NCBI GenBank assembly: GCA_002084425.1
Contig: NBLN01000017.1
Location: 10,670-56,701, forward strand
Direction of reading: 5' to 3'
DNA length: 46,032 nt
From: Desulfobacteraceae bacterium 4572_130
Lineage (GTDB): Bacteria; Desulfobacterota; Desulfobacteria; Desulfobacterales; Desulfobacteraceae
A program made the position numbers and the translations under genes. Shown one piece after another: positions 16,793 through 25,793 of the stretch; positions within the stretch are counted from its first letter, which is position 1; every line of letters starts with the position of its first letter. The notes under the pieces are model-generated. The model made no database searches and was not told the DNA's origin. It saw only the letters and a program-made list of their open reading frames with translations.

Positions 16793-16924
16793 TCATGATT
16801 CACTTATCTTTATAATTGGACACACGTATTTTTGTGAATATTTATCTCTCCATAGCTGGTCTTGTACGACTACTTTAATTTCTCTCCTAACGCTATTTTC
16901 TAATATTTTTTCTTTTGTACTTTT
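16793..16924 (-). pseudogene. 3' remnant of an ORF ending at the attC-like site
   Basis: A 43-codon open stretch on the minus strand encodes VRREIKVVVQDQLWRDKYSQ and ends KISES-stop at 16793, eight bases before the attC-like site. There is no start codon and no upstream continuation because lysA occupies that side. It would fit the tail of a preceding gene cassette whose 5' part was lost. I do not recognise the protein. Confidence 0.35.
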
Positions 16925-16948
16925 TTATGGTGATTCTTATAACTTTTC

Positions 16949-18214
16949 TTATGTTGCTGTTATTAAAATATCTTTTTCAAATTCTAATGTTGCAAAATAA
17001 TCATCAAGGTTTTCCTGTCTTCTAATTAGTTTAACTTTTCCATCCTGTCTTAAAAGAAGTTCCTTGGGCCGCAGGTTTGCATTATAATTAAAACCCATAG
17101 CATGTCCATGAGCACCTGTATCATGAATAACAAGAAGATCCCCTGTTTTTGTTTTTGGAAGCTCTCTTTGGACAGCAAATTTATCTATGTTTTCACATAA
17201 ACAACCAACAACATCTACAAGTTCTCTTTTACTGGAATTTTCCTTTTCAACAACATGAATATGATGATACGCACCATACATCCCAGGACGCATAAGTGCT
17301 GACATTGATGCATCAACTCCTATATATTTTCTATATATATCTTTGTGATTTATTACCTTTGTAACAAGAGCTCCATGCGGACCTGTTATATATCTTCCAC
17401 TTTCCATAAAAAGTTTGGGTGCCCAGCCTTTTTTATCTTTAAATTTATGTATGAGTTCTGTAATTTCTCTGCCCATAGATTTAACATTAATTTTATTATC
17501 TTTAAGTTTATATGGTATTCCAAATCCGCCGCCTATATTGATAAATTCAAATTTAATTAAAAGTAAATCTGAAATATAATCAACCATATCAAGAAGCATT
17601 TGAGTTGTTTCAACCATATATTTATAATCCAGCTCATTTGATGTAAGCATTGTATGTATACCAAATTTATTTGCTCCTTTTGCTATTGCATCTTTATAAG
17701 CCTGAACAATTTGAGTATGATCTACTCCATATTTTGATTCAACTGGATTTCCAATAATTTTGTTTCCTGTGCGTTGAGAGCCAGGATTATACCGAAAACA
17801 AATCATTTCAGGCATAACAGGAACTTTAGGAACAAGAGATATATCATCTAAATTAAGTATGCAGCCTCCATCTTTACCAGCAATTTCAAATTGTTCCATG
17901 CTAGTATTATTGGATGTAAACATAATATCATTTCCATAGCTTTTAATGCTTCTGGCAAGAAGCACTTCACCACAAGAACTACAATCAAATCCAAATCCAA
18001 GGTTTTGCATAATTTTCATTATTGATGGATTGGGCAGAGCTTTGACTGCAAAATATTCTCTAAATCCTTTAACCTTTGAAAATGTCTGGTTTAAGTGATT
18101 ACCAGTCTCTAATATTCCTTTTTCATCATATATATGAAAAGGAGTTCCAAAATGATCAGCAATTTTTTTTATAATAGAATCAAGTCTTGTTTTAAAATCA
18201 TTTGACATTGGCAT
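16949..18214 (-). CDS. lysA: Diaminopimelate decarboxylase
   Basis: A fold-type III PLP decarboxylase that makes lysine from meso-diaminopimelate. The 421-aa protein has the PLP lysine in YFAVKALPNPSIM (about residue 54), the FDCSSCGEVLLA strand, the glycine-rich phosphate loop FEFINIGGGFGIPY, ESGRYITGPHGALV, and the substrate-binding GCLCENIDKFA and DTGAHGHAMGFNYN near the C terminus. The HIGSQ motif is replaced by HTMLTSNEL, as in a subset of LysA homologs, so a related decarboxylase function is possible but less likely. The start has AAAGGAT upstream. It is monocistronic. Confidence 0.88.
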   Translation of the reverse strand: MPMSNDFKTRLDSIIKKIADHFGTPFHIYDEKGILETGNHLNQTFSKVKGFREYFAVKALPNPSIMKIMQNLGFGFDCSSCGEVLLARSIKSYGNDIMFTSNNTSMEQFEIAGKDGGCILNLDDISLVPKVPVMPEMICFRYNPGSQRTGNKIIGNPVESKYGVDHTQIVQAYKDAIAKGANKFGIHTMLTSNELDYKYMVETTQMLLDMVDYISDLLLIKFEFINIGGGFGIPYKLKDNKINVKSMGREITELIHKFKDKKGWAPKLFMESGRYITGPHGALVTKVINHKDIYRKYIGVDASMSALMRPGMYGAYHHIHVVEKENSSKRELVDVVGCLCENIDKFAVQRELPKTKTGDLLVIHDTGAHGHAMGFNYNANLRPKELLLRQDGKVKLIRRQENLDDYFATLEFEKDILITAT

Positions 18215-18946
18215 TTGTTAAATATCCTTTTTAAGTATTTAGGCAGCTACCATAAGGCAGATCTGGAGAATTTCTATAAGGTCATGAATTTTAGTTATTA
18301 GAATTTTTTTAAAGTCTAAAATATATGCAATTTTTAATTTTATCATAATAAAATCTTTTCCTGCAAGATATGACAAAAATATAATTTTTAAAATTTTTTA
18401 TTTTTAAAAAATTAATTTTAGCAAAAAAAAATGGCATTGTATCAATCTAAACATGCAATATATAGTATTTCATTAATAATAAAGCCTCATATATAGTACT
18501 TAAAAATTTAAAAAAAAATACTTAAACAAAGCAAATAAAGAATTTTTGCAATGTCATCAATATATTAAGTATATTGATAGAGCTATTTTATATTGATAAA
18601 AAAAAGTATTTAATATACATAGAAAAATACTTACAAACACAGAACTAATTGAATATATAGTACTATATGTTAGCATCTGCTTTATATAATAAGCTTTTTG
18701 CACAAACGCATTTTTTATAAAAATATTTTTAAAAATATAAAATATCTTTTTTTGATTTTTAATATAAAAAATGTTTGTAAATGCCTGTAAACAGGGCATG
18801 CTATCTTTTGTTTAAATTTTAGGTTCAAGGTATTACAATACATCCTCACTATAAAATTTGAACAAAATTAAGCATTGTGCAAAGGTCTCATAATATCTGC
18901 AATATGTAGTGAAACCTTATTTATAAAAAAAGAGATATTTTAACTT
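18215..18946. other. 732-bp repeat-rich intergenic region
   Basis: No coding frame is convincing. It contains a short partial 95-bp repeat on the minus strand (about 18242-18266, CCATAAGGCAGATCTGG), several AAATACTTA-type direct repeats between 18480 and 18660, and the second 197-bp MITE (18692-18888). The start of the sigma-54 activator gene follows about 58 bp after the MITE. Confidence 0.5.
18692..18888 (+). mobile_element. 197-bp MITE with terminal inverted repeats (copy 2)
   Basis: Same length and orientation as the copy at 4010-4206. The ends are AGCTTTTTGCACAA and TTGTGCAAAGGTCT. Internal blocks such as GGTTCAAGGTATTACAATAC are identical between the copies. The target duplication is no longer clear, which suggests an older insertion than copy 1. 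Confidence 0.85.
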
Positions 18947-20014
18947 ATGAGAACTAGTGAAAAAAAAAATATTTGTAATAATATTGCAGGTTCAAGTAAG
19001 GAAATTATTAATGTTTTAAGCAAAATAAAAAAAGTTGCTGTTTCAGAATCATCTGTATTGATTACAGGAGAAAGTGGGACAGGAAAAGAGCTTGTTGCAA
19101 AAGCTATACATAAGAATAGTTCCAGGAATATAGGTCCCATGGTGATTATTAATTGCGGGGCAATTCCGGGTGAACTTCTTGAAAGTGAGCTTTTTGGTCA
19201 TGAAAAAGGAGCATTTACAGGTGCTCATAAATTACGCATTGGCAGATTTGAACTTGCTGATAAAGGAACAATTTTTCTTGATGAAATTGGTGACATGAGC
19301 CATGACCTTCAGGTTAAACTTCTAAGAGCTCTTCAAGAGAGAAAATTTGAGCGTGTTGGTGGTACTCGCACAATTAAAGTTGATATAAGAATTCTTTCAG
19401 CCACAAACAAGGACCTTGTATCTTCAATAAAAAATGGAAAATTTCGTGAGGATCTTTTTTATAGACTTAATGTGATTCCTATTCACATTCCGCCTTTGCG
19501 TAAAAGAACCTGTGATATACCTATATTATTAAATTGTTTTCAAAAAAAACTCATGAAAAGAACACATGATTATCAGAAAAAAAAGTTTTCAAAAAAAGCT
19601 ATTGAACTTTTATCTATATATAATTGGCCCGGTAATATAAGGGAATTAGAAAATTTAATGGAGCGCATTTCTGTTCTAACAGAGACAGATATAGTGAAAT
19701 CTCCAGACCTTCCTAAATATATTCGAGAAAAATCACAAACAGATATTTTAAATAAAAAATTACAAAAAAAGGTTCTAAATCTTCCCAAATATAGTAATAA
19801 TAATTTGTTAGATACCGATTCAATTTCTATATCCGCACTTTTAAAAAATGGTCTGGGATTTAATGACGCTGTTGAACAATATCAAAAATCTTTGATTCTT
19901 TATGCACTTAATCAAACTAATTGGATTAAAGCTCGAGCAGCAGAACTTCTTAAAATGAATAGAACTACCCTTGTTGAAAAAATTAGAAAAATGAAAATAG
20001 AGCAGCCTTTGTAA
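18947..20014 (+). CDS. Sigma-54-dependent transcriptional activator (AAA+/Fis, no receiver)
   Basis: An enhancer-binding ATPase that remodels sigma-54 RNA polymerase. The 355 aa begin almost directly with the AAA+ domain: Walker A GESGTGKE (about residues 43-50), the sigma-54 contact loop GAFTGA (about 90), Walker B GTIFLDEIGDM, and the arginine-finger region FREDLFYRLNVIPIHIPPLR. NWPGNIRELENLMER follows. The C terminus is a Fis-type helix-turn-helix (KARAAELLKMNRTTLVEKIRKM). There is no N-terminal receiver, PAS or GAF domain, so activity would depend on its level or a partner protein. Its target genes cannot be told from the window. Confidence 0.93.
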   Translation: MRTSEKKNICNNIAGSSKEIINVLSKIKKVAVSESSVLITGESGTGKELVAKAIHKNSSRNIGPMVIINCGAIPGELLESELFGHEKGAFTGAHKLRIGRFELADKGTIFLDEIGDMSHDLQVKLLRALQERKFERVGGTRTIKVDIRILSATNKDLVSSIKNGKFREDLFYRLNVIPIHIPPLRKRTCDIPILLNCFQKKLMKRTHDYQKKKFSKKAIELLSIYNWPGNIRELENLMERISVLTETDIVKSPDLPKYIREKSQTDILNKKLQKKVLNLPKYSNNNLLDTDSISISALLKNGLGFNDAVEQYQKSLILYALNQTNWIKARAAELLKMNRTTLVEKIRKMKIEQPL

Positions 20015-20047
20015 TCTAATCTTCTGATTTTACTAATAAAACACTGT

Positions 20048-20078
20048 TAGCCTTCAAGGCTATAATTATTGTTTTTTC
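20048..20078 (+). terminator. Weak hairpin after the sigma-54 activator gene
   Basis: TAGCCTT-C-AAGGCTA (20048-20062), a 7-bp perfect stem, is followed after a short A/T stretch by a T-run at 20072-20078. It lies 34 bp behind the stop codon. The one-base loop and the distance of the T-run make it a modest candidate. Confidence 0.4.
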
Positions 20079-20128
20079 AAGTTTTTTTTCTTGAACAAAT
20101 ATATTGTGTTTGATATACAACCATCTAC

Positions 20129-20223
20129 TTATATGAAAGAATTTATAACTATTTAATATTCTTTCATATTTTGTTGTGATGTAAACTAGGAATTAAAAAT
20201 TAAATCTGTCTTATGGCAGTTAT
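20129..20223 (+). repeat. 95-bp two-hairpin repeat, copy 3
   Basis: Full-length copy upstream of rpsU: TTATATGAAAGAATTTATAA at the left, TTCTTTCAT pairing with ATGAAAGAA, and GGCAGTTA at the right end. Confidence 0.85.
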
Positions 20224-20271
20224 TTAAAAATAAACCATCTTAAATAGATGGGCAATAAAGGGGCGGTGGAT

Positions 20272-20469
20272 TTGAAAGAAATTACAGTCAGGGTTATTGA
20301 CAATGATGTTGAAAAAGCTATGAAAATTTTGAAAAAGAAAATTCAAAATGATGGTCTTTTTAAACACCTTAAACTAAAAAAATATTTTGAAAAACCAAGT
20401 CAATACAGACGGCGCAAGATGAGAGAAGCAATAAGAAGACAAAAAATTGCAAGTTCGCGAAAAATATAA
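20272..20469 (+). CDS. rpsU: 30S ribosomal protein S21
   Basis: A small basic protein of the 30S platform near the 3' end of 16S rRNA. The conserved core is EITVRVIDNDVEKAMKILKK and then DGLFKHLKLKKYFEKPSQYR with a Lys/Arg-rich tail. I place the start at TTG 20272 because AAAGGGG lies 7-8 bp upstream and the family begins at this point; an ATG at 20248 would add eight unconserved residues. The TTG start gives 65 aa. It is flanked by two copies of the 95-bp repeat and followed by a strong terminator. Confidence 0.9.
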   Translation: MKEITVRVIDNDVEKAMKILKKKIQNDGLFKHLKLKKYFEKPSQYRRRKMREAIRRQKIASSRKI

Positions 20470-20506
20470 TGAGCATTAATTTATAATAAATAAAATTGAT
20501 AATAAT

Positions 20507-20602
20507 TTATATGAAAGAACTTATAACTACTTAATATTCTTTCATGTTTTGTTGTAAGGCAAATCAAGAACTAAAAATCAGATTTGTTTTGTGGCAGTTA
20601 TT
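20507..20602 (+). repeat. 95-bp two-hairpin repeat, copy 4
   Basis: Full-length copy between rpsU and its terminator, with perfect ATGAAAGAA/TTCTTTCAT arms and a GGCAGTTAT end. It would be included in the rpsU transcript. Confidence 0.85.
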
Positions 20603-20611
20603 TTTAAACAT

Positions 20612-20662
20612 AAAAAACCCGACAGATATTAAATTACTATTATTTATTTGTCGGGTTTTTTT
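20612..20662 (+). terminator. Rho-independent terminator after rpsU
   Basis: A 13-bp stem, AAAAAACCCGACA (20612-20624) against TGTCGGGTTTTTT, ends in a T-run at 20655-20662. The flanking A and T runs would let it work in both directions. It separates rpsU from folC. Confidence 0.85.
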
Positions 20663-20691
20663 GTATATATATTTCAAATTGGGATACTTTT

Positions 20692-21972
20692 ATGGAACAA
20701 ATATCTTATAAACAATGTCTTGATAAAATGTATAAACTTAACCGTTTTGGAATTAAACTTGAGTTGGAAACAATTACTAATATTTTAAAAAATATAGGCT
20801 CCCCTCAAAAAAAATTTAAAAGCATTCATATAGCAGGCACAAATGGGAAGGGTTCTATAGCCTCATATATTGCGTCCATTCTTAAATCTGCAGGTTTTAA
20901 AACAGGTCTTTACACATCTCCCCATCTTATAAAATTTAATGAAAGATTTTCCATAAATGGAAAAGATGTATCTAATGATGATATTGTACAATCATATATA
21001 GCTGTTAAAAATGCAGATACAGGCAAAAGAAAAGCAACATTTTTTGAACTTGCAACTGCTATGGGTTTTTACCTTTTTGCTAGAAATCATGTACAATGGG
21101 CAGTAATAGAAACAGGAATGGGAGGACGGCTTGATGCAACAAATGTTATTAAACCTGAGCTTAGTGTAATTTCTAATATTTCCATTGAACATACAGATTA
21201 TTTGGGAAATACTATTAAAGATATTGCCAGGGAAAAGGCTGGTATTATTAAAAATAATATTCCAGTTATTACTGGAGTAAAACAAGCTTCAGCACTTTCT
21301 GTACTTAGAAAAACAGCTGAAAAAAAATCTGCTGATTTTTATTTATATAAAAAAGATTTTAAAACAAGAAAATCCCATAAAGGGAATTTTTTTACATATA
21401 CAAGTAATAAAAATAAGTTTCAGAAATTAGAAACAAAACTTCTTGGGCCCCATCAAATTGAAAATGCTGCCCTTGCCATTGCTGCATCAGAAATAATTTT
21501 ATCTGAAAGTTCGGAAAAACATATAAAACATGGCATATTAAAAACAACTTGGCCTGCACGACTTGAATATATTATGGATAATCCAATGGTTATAATAGAT
21601 GGTGCTCACAATTTTGAGGCTTCTAAAAATCTTGGAAAATATCTTAAGTTTGAATTAAAGGGAAAAAAAATTGCCATTATAATTGGAATTCTAGATGATA
21701 AACCCTATAAATCAATGGTAAAAGAACTTATTCCCTGTGCCCACAAAATAATATTTACAAAGGCTGAAATTAATAGAAGTCTTGATCCAAAAATTTTAAA
21801 AGACTTTAGTAAAAATATTACAGATTCTAAAATTATCATAATTGAAAATGTAGGAAAGGCTGTTGAATATGCAATAAAAAATCTATCTGATTATGATTGT
21901 ATATGTGTTGCAGGCTCTCTTTATGTTGCAGGTGAAGCAAGGGAAAAAATTATAAAAGATTTAAAATCCTAG
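20692..21972 (+). CDS. folC: Bifunctional folylpolyglutamate/dihydrofolate synthase
   Basis: A Mur-ligase-family enzyme that adds glutamate to dihydropteroate and to folates. The 426-aa protein has the ATP loop HIAGTNGKGSIASYIAS (about residues 45-61), YTSPHLIKFNERFSING, the WAVIETGMGGRLDATNV block, LSVISNISIEHTDYLG and REKAGIIKN with the carbamylated-lysine context, plus GPHQIENAALAIAA and VIIDGAHNFEASKNLG in the C-terminal domain. Length and motifs are complete. It is the last protein gene before tRNA-Arg. Confidence 0.95.
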   Translation: MEQISYKQCLDKMYKLNRFGIKLELETITNILKNIGSPQKKFKSIHIAGTNGKGSIASYIASILKSAGFKTGLYTSPHLIKFNERFSINGKDVSNDDIVQSYIAVKNADTGKRKATFFELATAMGFYLFARNHVQWAVIETGMGGRLDATNVIKPELSVISNISIEHTDYLGNTIKDIAREKAGIIKNNIPVITGVKQASALSVLRKTAEKKSADFYLYKKDFKTRKSHKGNFFTYTSNKNKFQKLETKLLGPHQIENAALAIAASEIILSESSEKHIKHGILKTTWPARLEYIMDNPMVIIDGAHNFEASKNLGKYLKFELKGKKIAIIIGILDDKPYKSMVKELIPCAHKIIFTKAEINRSLDPKILKDFSKNITDSKIIIIENVGKAVEYAIKNLSDYDCICVAGSLYVAGEAREKIIKDLKS

Positions 21973-22010
21973 AAATATTACATCCATATAAAATAGTAAT
22001 ATCTTTTTTT

Positions 22011-22086
22011 GCGTCCGTTGCCCAGAGGATAAGGCGTCAGCCTCCGAAGCTGAAGAACGCTGGTTCGATTCCAGCCGGGCGCACCA
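22011..22086 (+). tRNA. tRNA-Arg (anticodon CCG)
   Basis: A 76-nt cloverleaf with encoded CCA. The acceptor stem GCGTCCG pairs with CGGGCGC. The anticodon stem TCAGC/GCTGA encloses the loop CTCCGAA, giving anticodon CCG (reads CGG). The T arm is GCTGG-TTCGATT-CCAGC. It ends four bases before the glycosyltransferase start, so that mRNA would begin right at the tRNA 3' end. Confidence 0.95.
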
Positions 22087-22090
22087 TTTT

Positions 22091-23341
22091 ATGCTTATGA
22101 TAAATACTAGATTAAAAATAGGAATTTTAAGCTATAGAAGTAATCCCTACTGCGGAGGTCAGGGGGTTTATGTCAGAAATTTAAGCAAAGCACTTTGTGA
22201 ATTAGGTCATGATGTTGAAGTAATAGCAGGTCCTCCTGCCCCTTTTCTTACAAGTAAACCAAAACTTACTATGATTAAAACCATGGATTTTTACAATCCT
22301 GAAAATCTTTTCAGAACTCCAAAACTTCATGAATTAAAAGATCCTGTTAATCTTATTGAATGGCTTAGTATATCAACTATGGGGTATCCTGAGCCTTTAA
22401 CATTTGGTATGAGAATAAAAAAAAATCTTTTAAAAAAAACAGATAAATACGATATTCTTCATGACAACCAAAGTCTTTCCTATGCAATACTTTCCCTTGC
22501 TAGAAAACTTCCTGTTACTGCAACTATACACCATCCAATAACCATAGACCGAAGAATAGCAATTAAAAGCACTAGATCTTTTTTAAAAAAACTTAAACAT
22601 ATGAGATGGTATTCTTTTATAGAAATGCAGAAATATGTTGCAAAAAGATTATTAAAAATAATAACGGTCTCCAAATCTTCTAAAAACGATATTTCAAAGG
22701 ATTTTTCAATACCTAAAAATAAATTTAAAGTTATTCCCATTGGAATAAACACAGAAATATTTCATCCCATAGATACAATCAAAAAAGAGCCAAACCGTTT
22801 GATTGTAACCAACAGTTCCGATATTCCTTTAAAAGGGCTTTATTATTTACTCCATGCTATAAAAAATATATCTAAAAAACGAAATATTAAACTTACTATA
22901 ATTGGTTCCCCTAGAAAAAATGGTGGTATTGAAAAATTAATAAAAAATTTTTACTTACAAAATCATGTTAAATTTACAGGAAGAATTCATCATATAAGAT
23001 TTGTTAAAGAATATGCCAGAGCAGGAATTGCTGTTGTACCTTCAATATATGAAGGTTTTGGACTTCCAGTTGGGGAGGCTATGGCATGCAGAACTCCTGT
23101 AATATGTACAACAGGAGGAGCTCTTCCCGAAGTTGCAGGCAATGCAGCAAAACTTGTACCTCCAGCAGATTCTATGGCTTTGGAGGTAGCTATTAAAGAA
23201 CTTCTTGATGATCCTAAAGAATGTGAAAGATTAGCACACGCAGGCTATAAAAGGGTTTTAAAACATTTTACATGGGAAAAAACAGGTATTAAAACAGTTG
23301 AAGCCTATAGAGAAATAATAAATGATTACAATAGATTTTAA
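22091..23341 (+). CDS. Glycosyltransferase family 4 protein
   Basis: A GT-B glycosyltransferase, probably cytoplasmic or membrane-associated. The 416 aa show the N-terminal acceptor domain with NPYCGGQGVYVRNLSKALCE, a HHPITIDRR segment, VSKSSKNDI, and GIDTE-like IPIGINTEIF. The C-terminal donor domain has FTGRIHH and the EX7E motif in PSIYEGFGLPVGEAMACRTP. GGALPEVAG completes it. It begins only four bases after tRNA-Arg without a visible ribosome-binding site; ATG 22097 is an equally possible start. It overlaps the next methyltransferase gene by 20 nt, so the two probably act on one sugar-containing product that cannot be named from sequence. Confidence 0.88.
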   Translation: MLMINTRLKIGILSYRSNPYCGGQGVYVRNLSKALCELGHDVEVIAGPPAPFLTSKPKLTMIKTMDFYNPENLFRTPKLHELKDPVNLIEWLSISTMGYPEPLTFGMRIKKNLLKKTDKYDILHDNQSLSYAILSLARKLPVTATIHHPITIDRRIAIKSTRSFLKKLKHMRWYSFIEMQKYVAKRLLKIITVSKSSKNDISKDFSIPKNKFKVIPIGINTEIFHPIDTIKKEPNRLIVTNSSDIPLKGLYYLLHAIKNISKKRNIKLTIIGSPRKNGGIEKLIKNFYLQNHVKFTGRIHHIRFVKEYARAGIAVVPSIYEGFGLPVGEAMACRTPVICTTGGALPEVAGNAAKLVPPADSMALEVAIKELLDDPKECERLAHAGYKRVLKHFTWEKTGIKTVEAYREIINDYNRF

Positions 23342-24035
23342 TTACATTAATATAAAATCAGGTTATAAAATTCTTGATATTGGATGTGGTGAAGCAAGGC
23401 ATACTGCTAAATCTCTGGACTATGATAATATATTTTGTATTGGTGCTGATATAAGCTATACAGATCTTTTAATATCTCGAAAAAAAATTAAGCTTCATGA
23501 AAAATTAAAACCCAATAAATTATCAATGTGGTCCCTTGTAAACACTGATATTAGAAATATTTGTTTTAAAAACAAAGGTTTTGATATTGTTATTTGTTCT
23601 GAAGTTTTAGAACATATTTATGAACAGGAAAAGGCATTAAATGAAATAACAAGAATTTTAAAACCTAAGGGAGTTTTGGCATTAAGTGTACCAAGATTTT
23701 GGGTTGAAAAAATATGCTGGATGCTTTCAAATGAATATTTTAATGTAAATCAAGGTCATATTAGAATATATAAGAAAAAAGACCTTATTTTAAAAATAGA
23801 ACAAAATGGATTTAAACTGATAAAAACTCATTATAATCACAGTCTTCATTCTTTTTTTTGGTGGCTTAAGTGTTTTATTGGACCCCAGAAAAAAGATTCT
23901 GTTCTGGTAAATCTTTATCATAAATTTTTAGTATGGGATTTAATGAAAAAACCTTTTATAACAAAATTTTTAGATAAGCTTTTAAATCCTGTCTTTGGAA
24001 AAAGTCTGGTTTTATATTTTATTAAAAAAGGTTAA
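23322..24035 (+). CDS. Class I SAM-dependent methyltransferase
   Basis: A 237-aa cytoplasmic methyltransferase. The SAM-binding motif I is ILDIGCGEARHT (about residues 18-29), followed by GADIS, FDIVICSEVLEHI, and LKPKGVLALSVP, the usual order of the Rossmann-like fold. The C-terminal 80 residues are hydrophobic and aromatic (HSLHSFFWWLKCFIG) and may contact the membrane or a lipid substrate. It overlaps the glycosyltransferase gene by 20 nt, so the pair is translationally coupled. The substrate is unknown. Confidence 0.88.
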   Translation: MITIDFNYINIKSGYKILDIGCGEARHTAKSLDYDNIFCIGADISYTDLLISRKKIKLHEKLKPNKLSMWSLVNTDIRNICFKNKGFDIVICSEVLEHIYEQEKALNEITRILKPKGVLALSVPRFWVEKICWMLSNEYFNVNQGHIRIYKKKDLILKIEQNGFKLIKTHYNHSLHSFFWWLKCFIGPQKKDSVLVNLYHKFLVWDLMKKPFITKFLDKLLNPVFGKSLVLYFIKKG

Positions 24036-24082
24036 ATTGTCCAATAAAAAGATGGCATTATTACCTTGTAGATTATTTTGGC

Positions 24083-24107
24083 TTAAGACCTTTTGTAAAG
24101 GTCTTAA
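24083..24107. terminator. Bidirectional terminator between converging genes
   Basis: TTAAGACCTTT-TGT-AAAGGTCTTAA, an 11-bp perfect stem, lies between the methyltransferase stop and the amidase stop on the opposite strand. Its T-rich flank is weak on the plus strand. Confidence 0.75.
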
Positions 24108-24119
24108 AATAAGATTTTA

Positions 24120-25787
24120 TTATTTTTTAAGATTTTTTATATATTTTTCTATACCATTAACTATAGAGTTACAAAGGATGTCATTATATTTTGCATCAAT
24201 TAATCTTTGACACTCTTTTTTATTACTTATAAATCCTGTTTCAATGAGTATAGATGGCATTGTTGCACCTATAAGAACATAAAATGGTGCCTGTTTTACT
24301 CCAAGGTTATTAATCTTTGAATACTTTTTTTTAATTCCTAAATACATGGAATTTTGAATATCACTTGCAAGTCTTGAAGATTCATTGATTTTTGAATTTT
24401 TCATAAGGTCATTAAGTATAGAGTCAAGATCACTGATATTTTTTTTTGAGGTTGCATTTTCCCTTGCAGCTATTGCTATTGACTGATTGTCTGTTGCAAG
24501 ATTAAGGTAATATGTTTCAATTCCAGTTAATTTTCTGCTTTTTGCTGCATTACAATGAATAGATATAAAAAGGTCTGCCTTTTTTGTATTTGCAATTGCT
24601 GTTCTTTCCTCAAGGGTAAGATAATTATCTTTGCTTCTTGTTAATATTACATTGCATTTTAGACGCTTACGGATTTTTAGAGCTAATTTTTTAGATAATT
24701 TTAAAACAATATCTTTTTCCCTTACATTTTTAAGATACCCCAGCGCTCCAGGATCTTTGCCGCCATGCCCAGGATCTATTACAATTGTTTTAACGCCAAG
24801 TGCAAATTGCTTTGCCAGGTCTGGTGATGAAATTTTTGTTGTTTTGTTAGAAGAAATATTTAGTTTTGATGAAGTTTTATATTTTCCAATAGATTTTTGT
24901 TTTCCAGTCTTTTCTCCCCAGACATCTAGTACTAGCCTAAAAGGATCTTGTAATGGAAATATTTTGTAATGACTAAAAGACTTGATGTCCACAACTATTC
25001 TAACTAAATCTGGGGCATGCTGTCCTGCCCTTGATTGAATAAGAAGATTATCATTAATAGTTGTGTGTTTAGAAACATTTCTCCCAAGTTTTGTTTTATG
25101 GAAATCAATGTACAACCGTTGGGGTTTTTTTAAGGAAAAATCTTTTTTAAGAAATTTATAAGTAAAAGAACTTTCTCTAGATGCATCAATTACAATCCTT
25201 GTATATTCAGGGTTTGACCAAAATCTAAGGCCTGTAATAATAGCTGTTTTTTTTGATATATCCCGAGATATTTTAGAAACATTTTTAGATGCATGTAATT
25301 TTTTGTTTTTTTGTTTGTTATTATTTTTTTGAGATTTTAATTTTTTTTGAGATTCAATTTTTTTTGAGATTTTATTTTTTTTAATTCTATTTAAAATTTT
25401 TTCAGATCTAATTTTATATATAGTCAAAGGATATCTATTTATAATTCTTTGAAAAAGATCTATAGCTTTTAGTTTGTCACTGGGATCAAAAGATTTTTTA
25501 TATAGTTCTATATATATTTCAGCACACCTGTACATTCCAGCAGCAGCCCATGCATGTGATGGCCCAGCATTTTTAAAAATTTCTTTGTACTTATTAATAC
25601 ATTTTTGCCATGAATGCCTATATCTTTGTTTTACTGGGTCCTGCTTAAGATTTAAATAACAAGTTTCTGCATTAGCATATTTTTTTTCTGTATTTGCTAA
25701 ACATGTATCCAAAGGAAAAATAAAACCTGATCCAATAATACTCAGTAGAAAAATTTTAAAAAATATAAATAATTTTAATTTTAACAT
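24120..25787 (-). CDS. N-acetylmuramoyl-L-alanine amidase (AmiC-type, TPR + AMIN + Amidase_3)
   Basis: A periplasmic peptidoglycan amidase used in daughter-cell separation. The 555 aa begin with a signal peptide (residues about 1-31, ending CLANTE). A TPR-like helical segment follows (AAAGMYRCAEIYIELYKK, LFQRIINRYP), then a Lys/Asn-rich linker (about 140-175) and an AMIN domain (ITGLRFWSNPEYTRIVIDAS to LVLDVWG). The catalytic Amidase_3 domain starts with IDPGHGGKDPGA, with zinc ligands H (DPGHGG), E (VREKDI) and H (SIHCNA) and the catalytic Glu in LIETGFISN. The stop of mutS lies 6 bp upstream, so the genes may be co-transcribed. Confidence 0.93.
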   Translation of the reverse strand: MLKLKLFIFFKIFLLSIIGSGFIFPLDTCLANTEKKYANAETCYLNLKQDPVKQRYRHSWQKCINKYKEIFKNAGPSHAWAAAGMYRCAEIYIELYKKSFDPSDKLKAIDLFQRIINRYPLTIYKIRSEKILNRIKKNKISKKIESQKKLKSQKNNNKQKNKKLHASKNVSKISRDISKKTAIITGLRFWSNPEYTRIVIDASRESSFTYKFLKKDFSLKKPQRLYIDFHKTKLGRNVSKHTTINDNLLIQSRAGQHAPDLVRIVVDIKSFSHYKIFPLQDPFRLVLDVWGEKTGKQKSIGKYKTSSKLNISSNKTTKISSPDLAKQFALGVKTIVIDPGHGGKDPGALGYLKNVREKDIVLKLSKKLALKIRKRLKCNVILTRSKDNYLTLEERTAIANTKKADLFISIHCNAAKSRKLTGIETYYLNLATDNQSIAIAARENATSKKNISDLDSILNDLMKNSKINESSRLASDIQNSMYLGIKKKYSKINNLGVKQAPFYVLIGATMPSILIETGFISNKKECQRLIDAKYNDILCNSIVNGIEKYIKNLKK

Positions 25788-25793
25788 TAATTT

